Source: Streptomyces sp. S.PB5 (lineage in GTDB: Bacteria; Actinomycetota; Actinomycetes; Streptomycetales; Streptomycetaceae). Taken from it: a DNA stretch of 64,000 bases. The notes under the pieces were generated by a model that saw only the letters and a list, made by a program, of their open reading frames with translations, searched no databases and had not been told where the DNA came from. The stretch is taken from the NCBI RefSeq assembly GCF_030403745.1, contig NZ_JAQMWP010000007.1, positions 62,001-126,000 on the forward strand. The letters are read 5' to 3'. Positions within the stretch are counted from its first letter, which is position 1. Every line of letters starts with the position of its first letter. Positions 53,827 to 61,778 of the stretch are shown here, one piece after another. Position numbers and translations under genes: made by a program.

Positions 53827-54144
53827 TCAGTCCGTGGCCCGTACCTTGAGCACCTGATCGTCGACGTGGAGAACCTCCAACCGGCGGTTCGCGCCCGGGA
53901 GGTCGAGCGCCAGGCGGTGGCCCTCCGGGTCCGCCGGTGCCCAGCGGCCGGTGCGTCGACCGGGGGCGTCGCCGCGGCCGATGGGGCGCTCGGTGAAGGT
54001 GCCGTCCGCGGCGAACTCCAGGCCGCGGCGGCCTCGGGCGGGCGGGAACGGGTAGCCCGCCGGGCGGTACACCGTGACGCCGGGGGAGTCCTCCTCGTAC
54101 GAATGCACCCATGTTCCGATCAGTTCCGGCGGTGGACCGGTCAT
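53827..54144 (-). CDS. Hypothetical small beta-rich protein
   Basis: A 105-residue soluble protein without signal or membrane helix. It begins MTGPPPELIGTWVHSYEEDSPGVTVYRP and has alternating hydrophobic strands (GLEFAADGTFTER, RLALDLPGANRRLEVLHVDD), suggesting a lipocalin-like or beta-barrel fold. I do not recognise a named family. ATG 54144 is preceded by AGGAGG at good spacing, supporting expression. It stands divergent from the M43 metalloprotease with a 180-bp gap in which no clear motif was seen. Confidence 0.7.
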   Translation of the reverse strand: MTGPPPELIGTWVHSYEEDSPGVTVYRPAGYPFPPARGRRGLEFAADGTFTERPIGRGDAPGRRTGRWAPADPEGHRLALDLPGANRRLEVLHVDDQVLKVRATD

Positions 54145-54324
54145 GGTCGGTCACCTCCTGATCTGTAGTCAGTTGACCCGATACGGAAGGCAGTGCCGTA
54201 TTTACGGCGGAATTCGTGATTCTGCTTACCGTGTCCGTTCCGTCGCCCTACCGTAAACCTCAACGGGCCCGCTCCACCCTCAGCTCCGCGCCGTATCGGT
54301 GCGACCATCTCCAGGCGGTGCAGC

Positions 54325-55284
54325 GTGCCCGAGAACGAGACCGACGAGACCACCTCCGTCCCCGCGCAGCGTGTCTGCGGCACGATGCCGGTCCACCGGC
54401 GGCTGCTGACCGAGGACCTCTCGTACGCCATGGCGAGGGACGCGGTGGAGAACCGGGCCTTCGCCTTCGAGCAGGGCTTCGAGACACCGTCCCGCACCGG
54501 GGTGACGGTGATCCCCGTCGTGGTGCACGTCGTCCACCACACCGCCGAGCAGGACATCTCCGAAGAGCAGATCGTCAGTCAGATCGACGTCCTCAACCAG
54601 GACTACCGGATGCTCAACCCGGACGTGTCGAACGTGCCCCGGGTCTGGCAGCCGCTGGTCGCCGACAGCCGTATCGAGTTCCGGCTCGCCGCCCAGGACC
54701 CCGACGGCCGGCCCACCACCGGCATCACCCGTACCAGCACCGCGACCGACACCTTCGGGATGGACGACGCGATCAAGTTCACGTCGAACGGCGGACAGGA
54801 CGCCTGGCCCGCCGACCAGTACCTCAACTTCTGGGTGGCCCCGCGTCTGGAGGACCCCACCGTCGGGGAGATCCTCGGCTACGCCCAGTTCCCGGGCGGC
54901 CCCGCCGCCACCGACGGTGTCGTCATCGCCCACAGCTTCGTCGGTACGACGGGCACCGCGCGGGCCCCGTTCGACCTCGGCCGCACAGCCACCCACGAGG
55001 TGGGCCACTGGCTCAACCTGTTCCACATCTGGGGCGACGACGGACAGGGCTGCAGCGGCAGCGACTTCGTCGCGGACACCCCCAACGCGGGCGGCCCGAA
55101 CTTCGGCAGGCCGACGTTCCCCAGCCTGAGCTGCCACAACGCGCCCGACGGGGACATGTTCGTCAACTACATGGACTACACCGACGACGCGGGCATGTTC
55201 ATGTTCACGCAGGGACAGGTGGCGCGTATGGACGCCACGCTCGAAGGGCCGCGCTCGTCGTTCCTGAAGGGGGAGGGAGCGTAG
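54325..55284 (+). CDS. M43 (pappalysin/ulilysin-like) zinc metalloprotease
   Basis: A 319-residue metzincin. The zinc motif HEVGHWLNLFH is near residue 223 (HExxHxxxxxH), and the Met-turn is NYMDYTDDAGMFMFT near residue 283. Cysteines in DGQGCSGSDF and SLSCHNAPDGD match the family disulfide. An N-terminal pro-like part (about 1-70; HRRLLTEDLSYAMARDAVENRAF) is present, but no signal peptide is visible from GTG 54325, which is unusual for this secreted family. The stop abuts the stop of the convergent LysR gene with no gap. Confidence 0.87.
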   Translation: MPENETDETTSVPAQRVCGTMPVHRRLLTEDLSYAMARDAVENRAFAFEQGFETPSRTGVTVIPVVVHVVHHTAEQDISEEQIVSQIDVLNQDYRMLNPDVSNVPRVWQPLVADSRIEFRLAAQDPDGRPTTGITRTSTATDTFGMDDAIKFTSNGGQDAWPADQYLNFWVAPRLEDPTVGEILGYAQFPGGPAATDGVVIAHSFVGTTGTARAPFDLGRTATHEVGHWLNLFHIWGDDGQGCSGSDFVADTPNAGGPNFGRPTFPSLSCHNAPDGDMFVNYMDYTDDAGMFMFTQGQVARMDATLEGPRSSFLKGEGA

Positions 55285-56214
55285 TCACCCCTCCCGGGCC
55301 ACCCTCAGCAGTTGGTCGCGGACCAGGGCCACGTGCGGATTGCCGGAGGCGCCCGGGCGCTGGACGAGGAAGCCGGTGTTGATGGGCGGGTCGTCCGGGT
55401 CGTGCAGCAGGATGAGGGCGCCCGACGCCAGCTCGGCCGCGCACAGATAGCGGGGGAGGACCGTGAAGCCTGCCCCGCCCGTGACCGCTGCCTTCACCGC
55501 GTTCAGGTCGGGCATCGTGATCGCGGGGTCGCGCACCAGGCGTGTGCCGAAGACGTGCCGCCAGTAGCGGCGCACGATGGGCAGGTCCTCGGCGTAGGCG
55601 ACCAAAGGGACGCCGTGCAGCGCGGCGGCTCCCTCGGCCGCGACCCGGGCCGGACCGCCGATCCGTCCGGCCTGCTCCGGGGCGGCGACCAGCACGAACT
55701 CCTCGTCGTTGAGGGGCACGGCGGCCAGCGCCCGGCCGCGTGGCCGGAAGGTGGCGATCACCAGGTCGTGGCGGCCCGCGCGCAGGTCCTCCAGGAGCGG
55801 CTCCGTCAGACCAGGGGTGATCCGCAGCCGTACGCCCGTCTCCACGAGGGGCGCCAGACCAGGCAGCACGGAATGGGTGAGGAACTCGGCCGGCCCGGCC
55901 AGATGGACGGGCTCGGCCGGGGCGTCGTCCTCACCCGTGACCGTGGCGAGCGAGTCCAAGGGGTCCACGATCCGGGCGGCGAGTTCGTCCGCGTACGGCA
56001 CGGGCGAGACGCCCCTGGCCAGCCGTTCGAACAGCTCGCGGTCCAGCTGCCGCTCCAGCGCGCGGATCTGCGTGGTCACCGTCGGCTGGGACAGGCCGAG
56101 CAGACGGGCGGCGGCCGTGAAGGAGCCGGTGCGGTACACGGTCAGGAAGGTGCGGAGCAGATTCAGGTCCAGCGGTGCCGCGACCGAGTGGTGATTGGAT
56201 TCCCTATCTCTCAC
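55285..56214 (-). CDS. LysR-family transcriptional regulator
   Basis: A 309-residue regulator. The HTH lies at about residues 15-75 (LDLNLLRTFLTVYRTGSFTAAARLLGLSQPTVTTQIRALERQL), followed by a LysR substrate-binding domain. GTG 56214 is the only good in-frame start; it would place the first of two direct operator repeats inside the coding region, so a start closer to LDLNLL is conceivable. It is divergent from the DJ-1/PfpI gene, its likely target. Confidence 0.9.
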   Translation of the reverse strand: MRDRESNHHSVAAPLDLNLLRTFLTVYRTGSFTAAARLLGLSQPTVTTQIRALERQLDRELFERLARGVSPVPYADELAARIVDPLDSLATVTGEDDAPAEPVHLAGPAEFLTHSVLPGLAPLVETGVRLRITPGLTEPLLEDLRAGRHDLVIATFRPRGRALAAVPLNDEEFVLVAAPEQAGRIGGPARVAAEGAAALHGVPLVAYAEDLPIVRRYWRHVFGTRLVRDPAITMPDLNAVKAAVTGGAGFTVLPRYLCAAELASGALILLHDPDDPPINTGFLVQRPGASGNPHVALVRDQLLRVAREG

Positions 56215-56236
56215 ATACGTGAGCCTATTGGATTCC
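56194..56236. promoter_or_regulatory. Direct repeat ATTGGATTCC x2 (LysR sites)
   Basis: Identical 10-mers at 56194-56203 and 56227-56236, 33 bp apart (about three helical turns), span the LysR/DJ-1 divergent region. This spacing suits a LysR tetramer. Confidence 0.6.
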
Positions 56237-56264
56237 TATGGGCCGGTCGACTTACCGTCTGACC

Positions 56265-56960
56265 ATGGCAAAGATCCTCTTCGTAATCACCGGCGCCGAC
56301 CACTGGACGCTGGCCGACGGCACCGAGCACCCCACCGGCTACTGGGCCGAGGAGGCCGTCGCCCCGTACGAGGCGTTCAAGGCCGCCGGTCACGAGATCA
56401 CCGTGGCCACCCCGGGCGGCGTCGTCCCCACGGTCGACAAGGGCAGCCTCGCGGCCGAGGTCAACGGCGGTCAGGAGAACGCCGACCGGATCGCGGGCGT
56501 CATCGCCTCGTCCGACGAGCTCAGGAACCCGATCCGGCTGGAGGACGTGGACCTCGACGACTACGCCGCGGTCTACTACCCGGGCGGCCACGGCCCCCTG
56601 GAGGACCTCGCGGTCGACGCCGTCTCCGGCGAAATCCTCACCCGCACGCTGGAGTCCGGCAAGCCCCTCGGCGTCGTCTGCCACGCCCCGGCCGCGCTGC
56701 TCGCCGCGGTGCAGCCCGACGGCACCAACAGCTTCGCCGGCTACCGGGTCGCCGCCTTCACCAACGCCGAGGAGACCCAGGCCGGTCTCGCAGACAAGGC
56801 CAAGTGGCTGCTTCAGGACCGGCTGACGGAGGCGGGCGTGCAGGTGCAGGTGGGCGAGCCGTGGGCGCCGAAGGTCGTGGTCGACCAGAATCTGGTGACG
56901 GGTCAGAACCCGGCCTCGTCCGCCCCGTTGGCGGTGGAGCTGCTGAAGAAGCTCGGCTGA
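56265..56960 (+). CDS. DJ-1/PfpI-family (Hsp31-like) class I glutamine-amidotransferase-like protein
   Basis: A 231-residue member of the DJ-1/PfpI superfamily of the Hsp31/glyoxalase III type. The nucleophile Cys lies in GVVCHAPAALLAAV near residue 140, the Glu in GYWAEEAVAPYEAFKAAG, and the oxyanion segment in YYPGGHGPLEDL. It probably acts as a methylglyoxal or electrophile detoxification enzyme or chaperone. ATG 56265 matches the family start. It is divergent from the LysR gene and shares the operator repeats. Confidence 0.9.
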   Translation: MAKILFVITGADHWTLADGTEHPTGYWAEEAVAPYEAFKAAGHEITVATPGGVVPTVDKGSLAAEVNGGQENADRIAGVIASSDELRNPIRLEDVDLDDYAAVYYPGGHGPLEDLAVDAVSGEILTRTLESGKPLGVVCHAPAALLAAVQPDGTNSFAGYRVAAFTNAEETQAGLADKAKWLLQDRLTEAGVQVQVGEPWAPKVVVDQNLVTGQNPASSAPLAVELLKKLG

Positions 56961-56972
56961 CACGGCAGTCGG

Positions 56973-57014
56973 ACGAGGGGCGGCGCGGGTCATCCGACCC
57001 GCGCCGCCCCTCGT
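56973..57014. terminator. Strong bidirectional terminator
   Basis: A perfect 19-bp stem (56973-56991 with 56996-57014) and a 4-nt loop between the convergent DJ-1 and copA genes. Confidence 0.85.
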
Positions 57015-57070
57015 TCCCGGATACTTCGTTCCCGGATACTTCGTTCCCGGCTGGTTCGTTCCGGCTACTT
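57012..57070. repeat. 15-bp tandem repeat at the copA 3' end
   Basis: CGTTCCCGGATACTT at 57012 and 57027, a variant at 57042 and a 14-bp copy at 57057 that runs over the copA stop codon (57065-57067). Confidence 0.85.
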
Positions 57071-59359
57071 CGCCGCGGTGAACGACCTCAGCCGCAGCGA
57101 GTTCCCCACCACGAACACCGACGAGAACGCCATCGCCGCCCCGGCCAGCATCGGGTTGAGCAGGCCCGCCGCGGCCAGCGGCAGCGCGGCCACGTTGTAC
57201 GCGAAGGCCCAGAACAGGTTGGTCCTGATCGTGCCCAGCGTCCGGCGGGCGAGGCGGATCGCGTCCGCCGCCGCACGCAGGTCACCGCGTACGAGGGTCA
57301 GGTCGCCGGCCTCGATCGCCGCGTCCGTGCCGGTGCCCATGGCGAGTCCCAGGTCGGCCTGGGCCAGCGCGGCCGCGTCGTTGACGCCGTCGCCGACCAT
57401 GGCGACCGAACGGCCCTCGCCCTGCAGCCGCTTGACGACCTCGACCTTGTCCTGCGGCAGCACCTCGGCGATGACGTCCTCCGGTGCGATACCGACCTCA
57501 CGGGCGACGGCGCGGGCCACCGTCTCGTTGTCGCCGGTCAGCAGGATCGGGGTCAGTCCCAGTGCCCGCAGTCGGGTGATCGCCTCCGCGCTGGTCTCCT
57601 TGACCGCGTCGGCGACCTCCAGGACGGCCCGCGCCTCGCCGTCCCAGGCGACCGCGATGGCCGTACGGCCGGACGCCTCGGCCTGCGCCTTCACCCGGGC
57701 CAGCTCGACGGGCAGCTCCATCGCCCTCCCCCACTCTCGGCTTCGCTCGAGCGGGGGGACCCCCATGCCCAGCAGCCGCTCCCGGCCGACGAGCACCGCG
57801 TGGCCCTCGACGATGCCCTGCACACCGAGCCCCGGCACGTTCGCGAAGTCCTCCGGCGTCGGCAGCGAACCCAGCTTCTCCAGCGCCCCGTCGGCCACCG
57901 CGCGGGCGATCGGGTGCTCGGAGGAGTGCTCCAACGCGCCCGCCAGCCGCAGGACTTCCGCCTCGTCGGTGCTCTCGGCGGTGTGCACGGCCAGCAGGGT
58001 CATTCGGCCGGTGGTCACGGTGCCCGTCTTGTCGAGGACGATGGTGTCGACCTTGCGCGTGGACTCCAGCACCTCAGGGCCCTTGATCAGGATGCCGAGC
58101 TGGGCACCGCGCCCCGTGCCCACCAGCAGCGCGGTCGGCGTGGCCAGCCCCAGCGCGCACGGGCAGGCGATGATCAGTACGGCGACCGCGGCGGTGAAGG
58201 CGGCCGTGAGACCCGCCCCGTTGCCGAGCCAGAAGCCCAGCGTGCCCAGGGCGAGGGCGATCACGATCGGCACGAAGACGGCGGAGATCCGGTCGGCGAG
58301 CCGCTGGGCCGCGGCCTTTCCGTTCTGCGCGTCCTCGACGAGCTTCGCCATGCGGGCCAGCTGGGTGTCCGAGCCGACCCGGGTCGCCTCGACGACGAGC
58401 CGTCCGCCGGCGTTGACCGTGGCACCGGTGACCGCGTCCCCCTCGGACACCTCCACCGGCACGGACTCACCGGTGAGCATCGAGGCGTCCACCGCCGAAG
58501 AGCCCTCGACCACCGTGCCGTCGGTGGCGATCTTCTCGCCGGGCCGCACCAGGAACCGGTCGCCGACCTTCAACTCGCCTACCGGAACGGTCTGTTCACG
58601 ACCGTCGCCGCGCAGCACGGTGACGTCCTTCGCGCCCAGCTCAAGGAGCGCCCGCAGTGCCGCCCCCGCCTTCCGCTTGGACCGCGCCTCGAAGTAGCGC
58701 CCGGCCAGGATGAAGGCGGTGACACCCGCCGCGGCCTCCAGATAGATGTTCCCGGCGCCGTCCCCACGGGCGATCGTCAGCTCGAAGGGGTGCGTCATGC
58801 CCGGCGTCCCCGCGGTCCCGAAGAACAGCGCCCACAGCGACCAGCCGAACGCCGCCAGCGTCCCCACCGAGATCAGCGTGTCCATGGTCGCCGCACCGTG
58901 CCGCGCATTGGTGAACGCCGCCTTGTGGAAGGGCCACCCGGCATACGTCACCACGGGCGCGGCCAGCGTCAGCGACAGCCACTGCCAGTACTCGAACTGC
59001 AGGGCGGGGATCATCGCCATCGCGACGACCGGGACGGCGAGCGTCACGGCGGTCACCAACCGCTCCCGCAGCGGCCGCAGTTCATCGGCGGAGGAGGCTG
59101 CCGGGTCCCCGCCCTCGGGTTCCGGCGGGGCCGGCTCCTCCGCGGTGTACCCGGTCTTCTCGACGGTCGCTATCAGGTCCTGGACGCTGACCTCGGCGCC
59201 GTAGCTGACCTTCGCCTTCTCGGTGGCGTAGTTGACGGTGGCCGTCACCCCGTCCATGCGGTTCAGCTTCTTCTCGATGCGCGCGGCGCAGGAGGCGCAG
59301 GTCATGCCGCCGATGGCGAGCTCTACCTCGGCGGTGGCTCCGGTCACGGTGGTGGTCAT
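57065..59359 (-). CDS. copA: Copper-exporting P1B-type ATPase
   Basis: A 764-residue heavy-metal pump. There is one N-terminal HMA domain with GMTCASCAARIEKK (residue about 20). Eight membrane helices include the CPC metal site (IIACPCALGLATPTALLVG). TGES, the phosphorylation motif DKTGTVTTG, SSEHPIARA and MVGDGVNDAAAL are all present. ATG 59359 begins just before the HMA domain. Near residue 540, between GRERLLGMG and MELPVELARVK, it carries about 13 extra residues encoded by a palindromic repeat. It is divergent from the His-rich secreted protein under CsoR-like sites. Confidence 0.95.
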   Translation of the reverse strand: MTTTVTGATAEVELAIGGMTCASCAARIEKKLNRMDGVTATVNYATEKAKVSYGAEVSVQDLIATVEKTGYTAEEPAPPEPEGGDPAASSADELRPLRERLVTAVTLAVPVVAMAMIPALQFEYWQWLSLTLAAPVVTYAGWPFHKAAFTNARHGAATMDTLISVGTLAAFGWSLWALFFGTAGTPGMTHPFELTIARGDGAGNIYLEAAAGVTAFILAGRYFEARSKRKAGAALRALLELGAKDVTVLRGDGREQTVPVGELKVGDRFLVRPGEKIATDGTVVEGSSAVDASMLTGESVPVEVSEGDAVTGATVNAGGRLVVEATRVGSDTQLARMAKLVEDAQNGKAAAQRLADRISAVFVPIVIALALGTLGFWLGNGAGLTAAFTAAVAVLIIACPCALGLATPTALLVGTGRGAQLGILIKGPEVLESTRKVDTIVLDKTGTVTTGRMTLLAVHTAESTDEAEVLRLAGALEHSSEHPIARAVADGALEKLGSLPTPEDFANVPGLGVQGIVEGHAVLVGRERLLGMGVPPLERSREWGRAMELPVELARVKAQAEASGRTAIAVAWDGEARAVLEVADAVKETSAEAITRLRALGLTPILLTGDNETVARAVAREVGIAPEDVIAEVLPQDKVEVVKRLQGEGRSVAMVGDGVNDAAALAQADLGLAMGTGTDAAIEAGDLTLVRGDLRAAADAIRLARRTLGTIRTNLFWAFAYNVAALPLAAAGLLNPMLAGAAMAFSSVFVVGNSLRLRSFTAAK
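57725..57765. repeat. Dispersed small palindromic repeat inserted in copA
   Basis: A 41-bp segment with outer CCCCC/GGGGG arms and inner CTCGGCTTCGCTCGAG structure, in frame within copA. From memory, near-identical elements are scattered in many Streptomyces genomes, usually between genes. Confidence 0.6.
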
Positions 59360-59410
59360 CGCTGCTCCTCGTTCCGTACGGGGCGGGGGTATGTCCGGCA
59401 CTCCCATCTG

Positions 59411-59430
59411 TATACCCCTGGGGGGTACCG
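59411..59430. promoter_or_regulatory. CsoR-like operator 1 with copA promoter
   Basis: GTATACCCCTGGGGGGTACC has the TACCCC/GGGGTA symmetry of CsoR targets. On the minus strand it covers the spacer and -10 of a TTGCGT-N17-TATACA promoter pointing to copA. The csoR gene is not in the window. Confidence 0.7.
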
Positions 59431-59451
59431 AACGCAAGTCGCCCAACGACT

Positions 59452-59479
59452 TGACTTGATACCCCCCAGGGGTATTGTC
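59452..59479. promoter_or_regulatory. CsoR-like operator 2 with promoter of the His-rich protein
   Basis: GATACCCCCCAGGGGTATTG (59459-59478) overlaps a plus-strand TTGACT (59452-59457) N16 TATTGT (59474-59479) promoter. It mirrors operator 1 across 28 bp, so copper would induce both genes. Confidence 0.65.
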
Positions 59480-59534
59480 GGCTGTATCGAGGCCCCGTAT
59501 CCGAGCCGGAGGCCGCGTTCTCCAGGAGCTGGCC

Positions 59535-60524
59535 ATGCATGCAGGACTCAAGATCTCCGCGTTCGCCGCCGCGCTGGCCGCGACCTTCGGCACCGCCTAC
59601 GGCGTGGGCAAGGGCCTCGACCCGGTCGTCACGGAAAGTGCGCCGGCGAGCCATGGAAGTCACGAAGAGTCGCCGGACGCGGGCGGTGGAGCGGGCGGCC
59701 ACGCGCCCGGCGGGCTCCAGATCTCGGAAGGCGGCTACCGCCTGGACCTGAAGACCCCGAGCGTCACCGCCGGCCGGCAGTCCGAGCTGCGCTTCGCCAT
59801 ACGCGACGGGGACGGCCGCGCCGTCACCGCCTACCGGCGCGAGCACGACAAGGAGCTCCATCTCATCGTCGCCTCACGCGACCTCGCCACCTACCGCCAT
59901 CTGCACCCCGCCCGTGCCGCCGACGGCACGTGGAGCATCCCCGTCGCACTGCCCCGCGCGGGCGACTACCGCGTCTTCGCCGACTTCACCCCGGCGAGGA
60001 AGAACGCCGAGAACCTCACACTGGGCGCCGACCTGGCGGTCTCGGGCACCTATGCACCCCAGCCGCTCCCGGCGCCCGACACCACCGCCACCGTCGACGG
60101 CTACCAGGTCCAGCTGACCGGCGGACTCCGCCCGGGCGCGGAGAGCGAGGTGAAGCTCAAGGTCTCCCGGGCCGGCAAGCCCGTCACCGACCTCCAGCCC
60201 TACCTCGGCGCCTACGGCCACCTCGTCGCCCTGCGCTCCGGTGACCTCGCCTACCTCCACGTCCACCCCAACGGCGAACCAGGCGACGGCAGGACCGCGC
60301 CGGGTCCGGACATCTCGTTCACGGCCACCGCGCCGAGCAGCGGGTCGTACCGGCTGTTCCTCGACTTCAAGCACGAAGGGCGCGTCCATACGGCCGCGTT
60401 CACGGTGAAGGCCGGTGCGGCGAGCGCACCGGCGGCGGACCGGCCCGCAACGACCGACTCTGGGACGGCCGATTCCGAAACGGCCGCCCCGTCCCACACC
60501 GACGGGGGCGGCCACGGCCACTGA
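59535..60524 (+). CDS. Secreted His-rich, copper-linked protein
   Basis: A 329-residue protein. The N-terminal hydrophobic segment (LKISAFAAALAATFGTAYGVG) is a signal or anchor. Two similar beta-sandwich-like halves follow, each with a His-x-His-Pro motif: TYRHLHP near residue 118 and AYLHVHP near residue 238. The acidic/Ser-Thr C-terminus ends GGGHGH. ATG 59535 has AGGAG. It shares copper-type operators with copA, so a periplasmic/extracytoplasmic Cu-binding or chaperone role is inferred. It has no recognised enzymatic motif. Confidence 0.8.
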   Translation: MHAGLKISAFAAALAATFGTAYGVGKGLDPVVTESAPASHGSHEESPDAGGGAGGHAPGGLQISEGGYRLDLKTPSVTAGRQSELRFAIRDGDGRAVTAYRREHDKELHLIVASRDLATYRHLHPARAADGTWSIPVALPRAGDYRVFADFTPARKNAENLTLGADLAVSGTYAPQPLPAPDTTATVDGYQVQLTGGLRPGAESEVKLKVSRAGKPVTDLQPYLGAYGHLVALRSGDLAYLHVHPNGEPGDGRTAPGPDISFTATAPSSGSYRLFLDFKHEGRVHTAAFTVKAGAASAPAADRPATTDSGTADSETAAPSHTDGGGHGH

Positions 60525-60550
60525 CTCGGATGCGGCCCGACCGCCGCTGC

Positions 60551-60605
60551 CCGCACCGCAGCAGACCCGGCGCCTGACTCGGGCGCCGGGTCTGCTGCGG
60601 TGCGG
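60551..60605. terminator. Very strong bidirectional terminator
   Basis: A perfect 24-bp stem (60551-60574 with 60582-60605) and a 7-nt loop between the His-rich protein gene and the convergent cchA. Confidence 0.9.
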
Positions 60606-60662
60606 CGAGGGCTGTGAAGGGGATCGGACCGGCCGCTGCGGTGGTCACGGGAACTGCTGAGG

Positions 60663-61610
60663 TCAGGGGTGGTTGGTGAGATAGCCGCCCATGGAGGTGA
60701 AGTACTCGGTCGCGGGCAGCTCCCGGCCGTCCTCGGTGCGCACGCGGGTGATGGCCAGGCCGTGGTTGCGTCCGGTACGGGCGTCGGCTCCGGCGACGAT
60801 GACGACGCCCTCGCCCTCGCGGTAGAAGATGCGGCCGGGCGTTCCGCCGTACCGGCCCTGGGACACCACCGCGGCGAGGACTTCGAGGCGCTTGCCCTTG
60901 TGGAAGGTGAAGGCGCTGGGGTACGGCTCGGACTGGGCGCGGACCAGGCGTTCGAGGGTCTCCGTCGGCCAGGTCCAGTCGATACGGCTGTCGTCGATGG
61001 ACCGCTTGTGGAAGAAGCTCGCCCGGGAGCGGTCCTGCCGGGTGAACTCCGTCTGCCCGGAGGCGATTTGGGCGAGCGCGCCGATGGTGACCGGGGCGAT
61101 GAGGTCGACGGTCCGGTGAAAGAGGTCGGTGGCGGTGTCCGTCGGTCCGACGGGAACGGCCTCCTGGCGCACGATGTCACCGGCGTCGAGTTCGTCGTTC
61201 ATCAGGTGCGCGGTGACGCCCACTTCGGACTCGCCGTTGATGAGGGCCCAGATCAGCGGGGAGAAGCCGGCGTACTTCGGCAGCAGCGAGTCGTGCACGT
61301 TCAGCGTGCCGTGGCGGGGCAGGTCGAAGATGCGCGGGGGGATCCAGGTCCGCCAGTTGTTGGCGACGATGATGTCGGGGTCGGCTTCCTTGAGGCGGGC
61401 GAACAGCTCGTCGTCGTCCGGGCGGTCGCGGATCACGACCGGTACGCCGTGCTCCTCGGCGAGGTCGGCGACGGAGTCGCTCCAGATCTTCTCGTAGGCG
61501 TGCTCGCTCTTGGGATGCGTCACGACCAGGACCACGTCGTGCTCGGAGTCCAGCAGGGCGCGGAGGGTCCGGTGCCCCCAGGTCTGATAGCCGAACATGA
61601 CGACCCGCAT
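60663..61610 (-). CDS. cchA: Hydroxamate siderophore formyltransferase (CchA-like)
   Basis: A 315-residue N10-formyl-tetrahydrofolate-dependent transferase of the Met-tRNA formyltransferase fold. It should formylate N5-hydroxyornithine in coelichelin-type biosynthesis. Motifs are VVMFGYQTWGHRTLRALL, the catalytic region NVHDSLLPKYAGFSPLIWALINGESEVGVTAHLMNDELDAGDIV (with the Asn, His and Asp of the family), and a C-terminal OB-like domain. ATG 61610 has GAGGAA. It is divergent from cchB over two iron boxes, the S. coelicolor cch arrangement. Confidence 0.92.
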   Translation of the reverse strand: MRVVMFGYQTWGHRTLRALLDSEHDVVLVVTHPKSEHAYEKIWSDSVADLAEEHGVPVVIRDRPDDDELFARLKEADPDIIVANNWRTWIPPRIFDLPRHGTLNVHDSLLPKYAGFSPLIWALINGESEVGVTAHLMNDELDAGDIVRQEAVPVGPTDTATDLFHRTVDLIAPVTIGALAQIASGQTEFTRQDRSRASFFHKRSIDDSRIDWTWPTETLERLVRAQSEPYPSAFTFHKGKRLEVLAAVVSQGRYGGTPGRIFYREGEGVVIVAGADARTGRNHGLAITRVRTEDGRELPATEYFTSMGGYLTNHP

Positions 61611-61647
61611 GCGGTTCCTCCTCGGAGCAGGGACTGACCGGCGCCAG

Positions 61648-61666
61648 TAAAGCAAGGCTTACCTAA
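61648..61666. promoter_or_regulatory. Iron box 1 (DmdR1/IdeR type)
   Basis: TAAAGCAAGGCTTACCTAA matches most of the 19-bp box TTAGGTTAGGCTCACCTAA. It is 38 bp upstream of the cchA start and probably represses cchA under iron sufficiency. Confidence 0.8.
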
Positions 61667-61705
61667 GTACACAACGGCGCGTTGCCTATCGACAGTTCCG
61701 CGGGA

Positions 61706-61724
61706 TGAGCTTAGCCTTACCTAA
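61706..61724. promoter_or_regulatory. Iron box 2 (DmdR1/IdeR type)
   Basis: TGAGCTTAGCCTTACCTAA, 55 bp upstream of cchB. The TTAGCCTTACCTAA core is an imperfect palindrome. Confidence 0.82.
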
Positions 61725-61778
61725 GTTTTGGGCAGCCTCTCCGTAGGTGTGCCCATCCACCCGCAGGATGGGAGTGAC

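Noticed and set aside
53827..54144. Inhibitor gene for the neighbouring M43 protease
   Set aside because: No inhibitor motif is visible, and the genes are divergent with no shared operator; adjacency alone is not enough.
56195..60244. Plus-strand open frame of about 1350 codons spanning DJ-1, copA and the His-rich gene
   Set aside because: It crosses three well-supported genes and two terminators, and its sequence is low-complexity Arg/Gly/His. It is a high-GC artefact.
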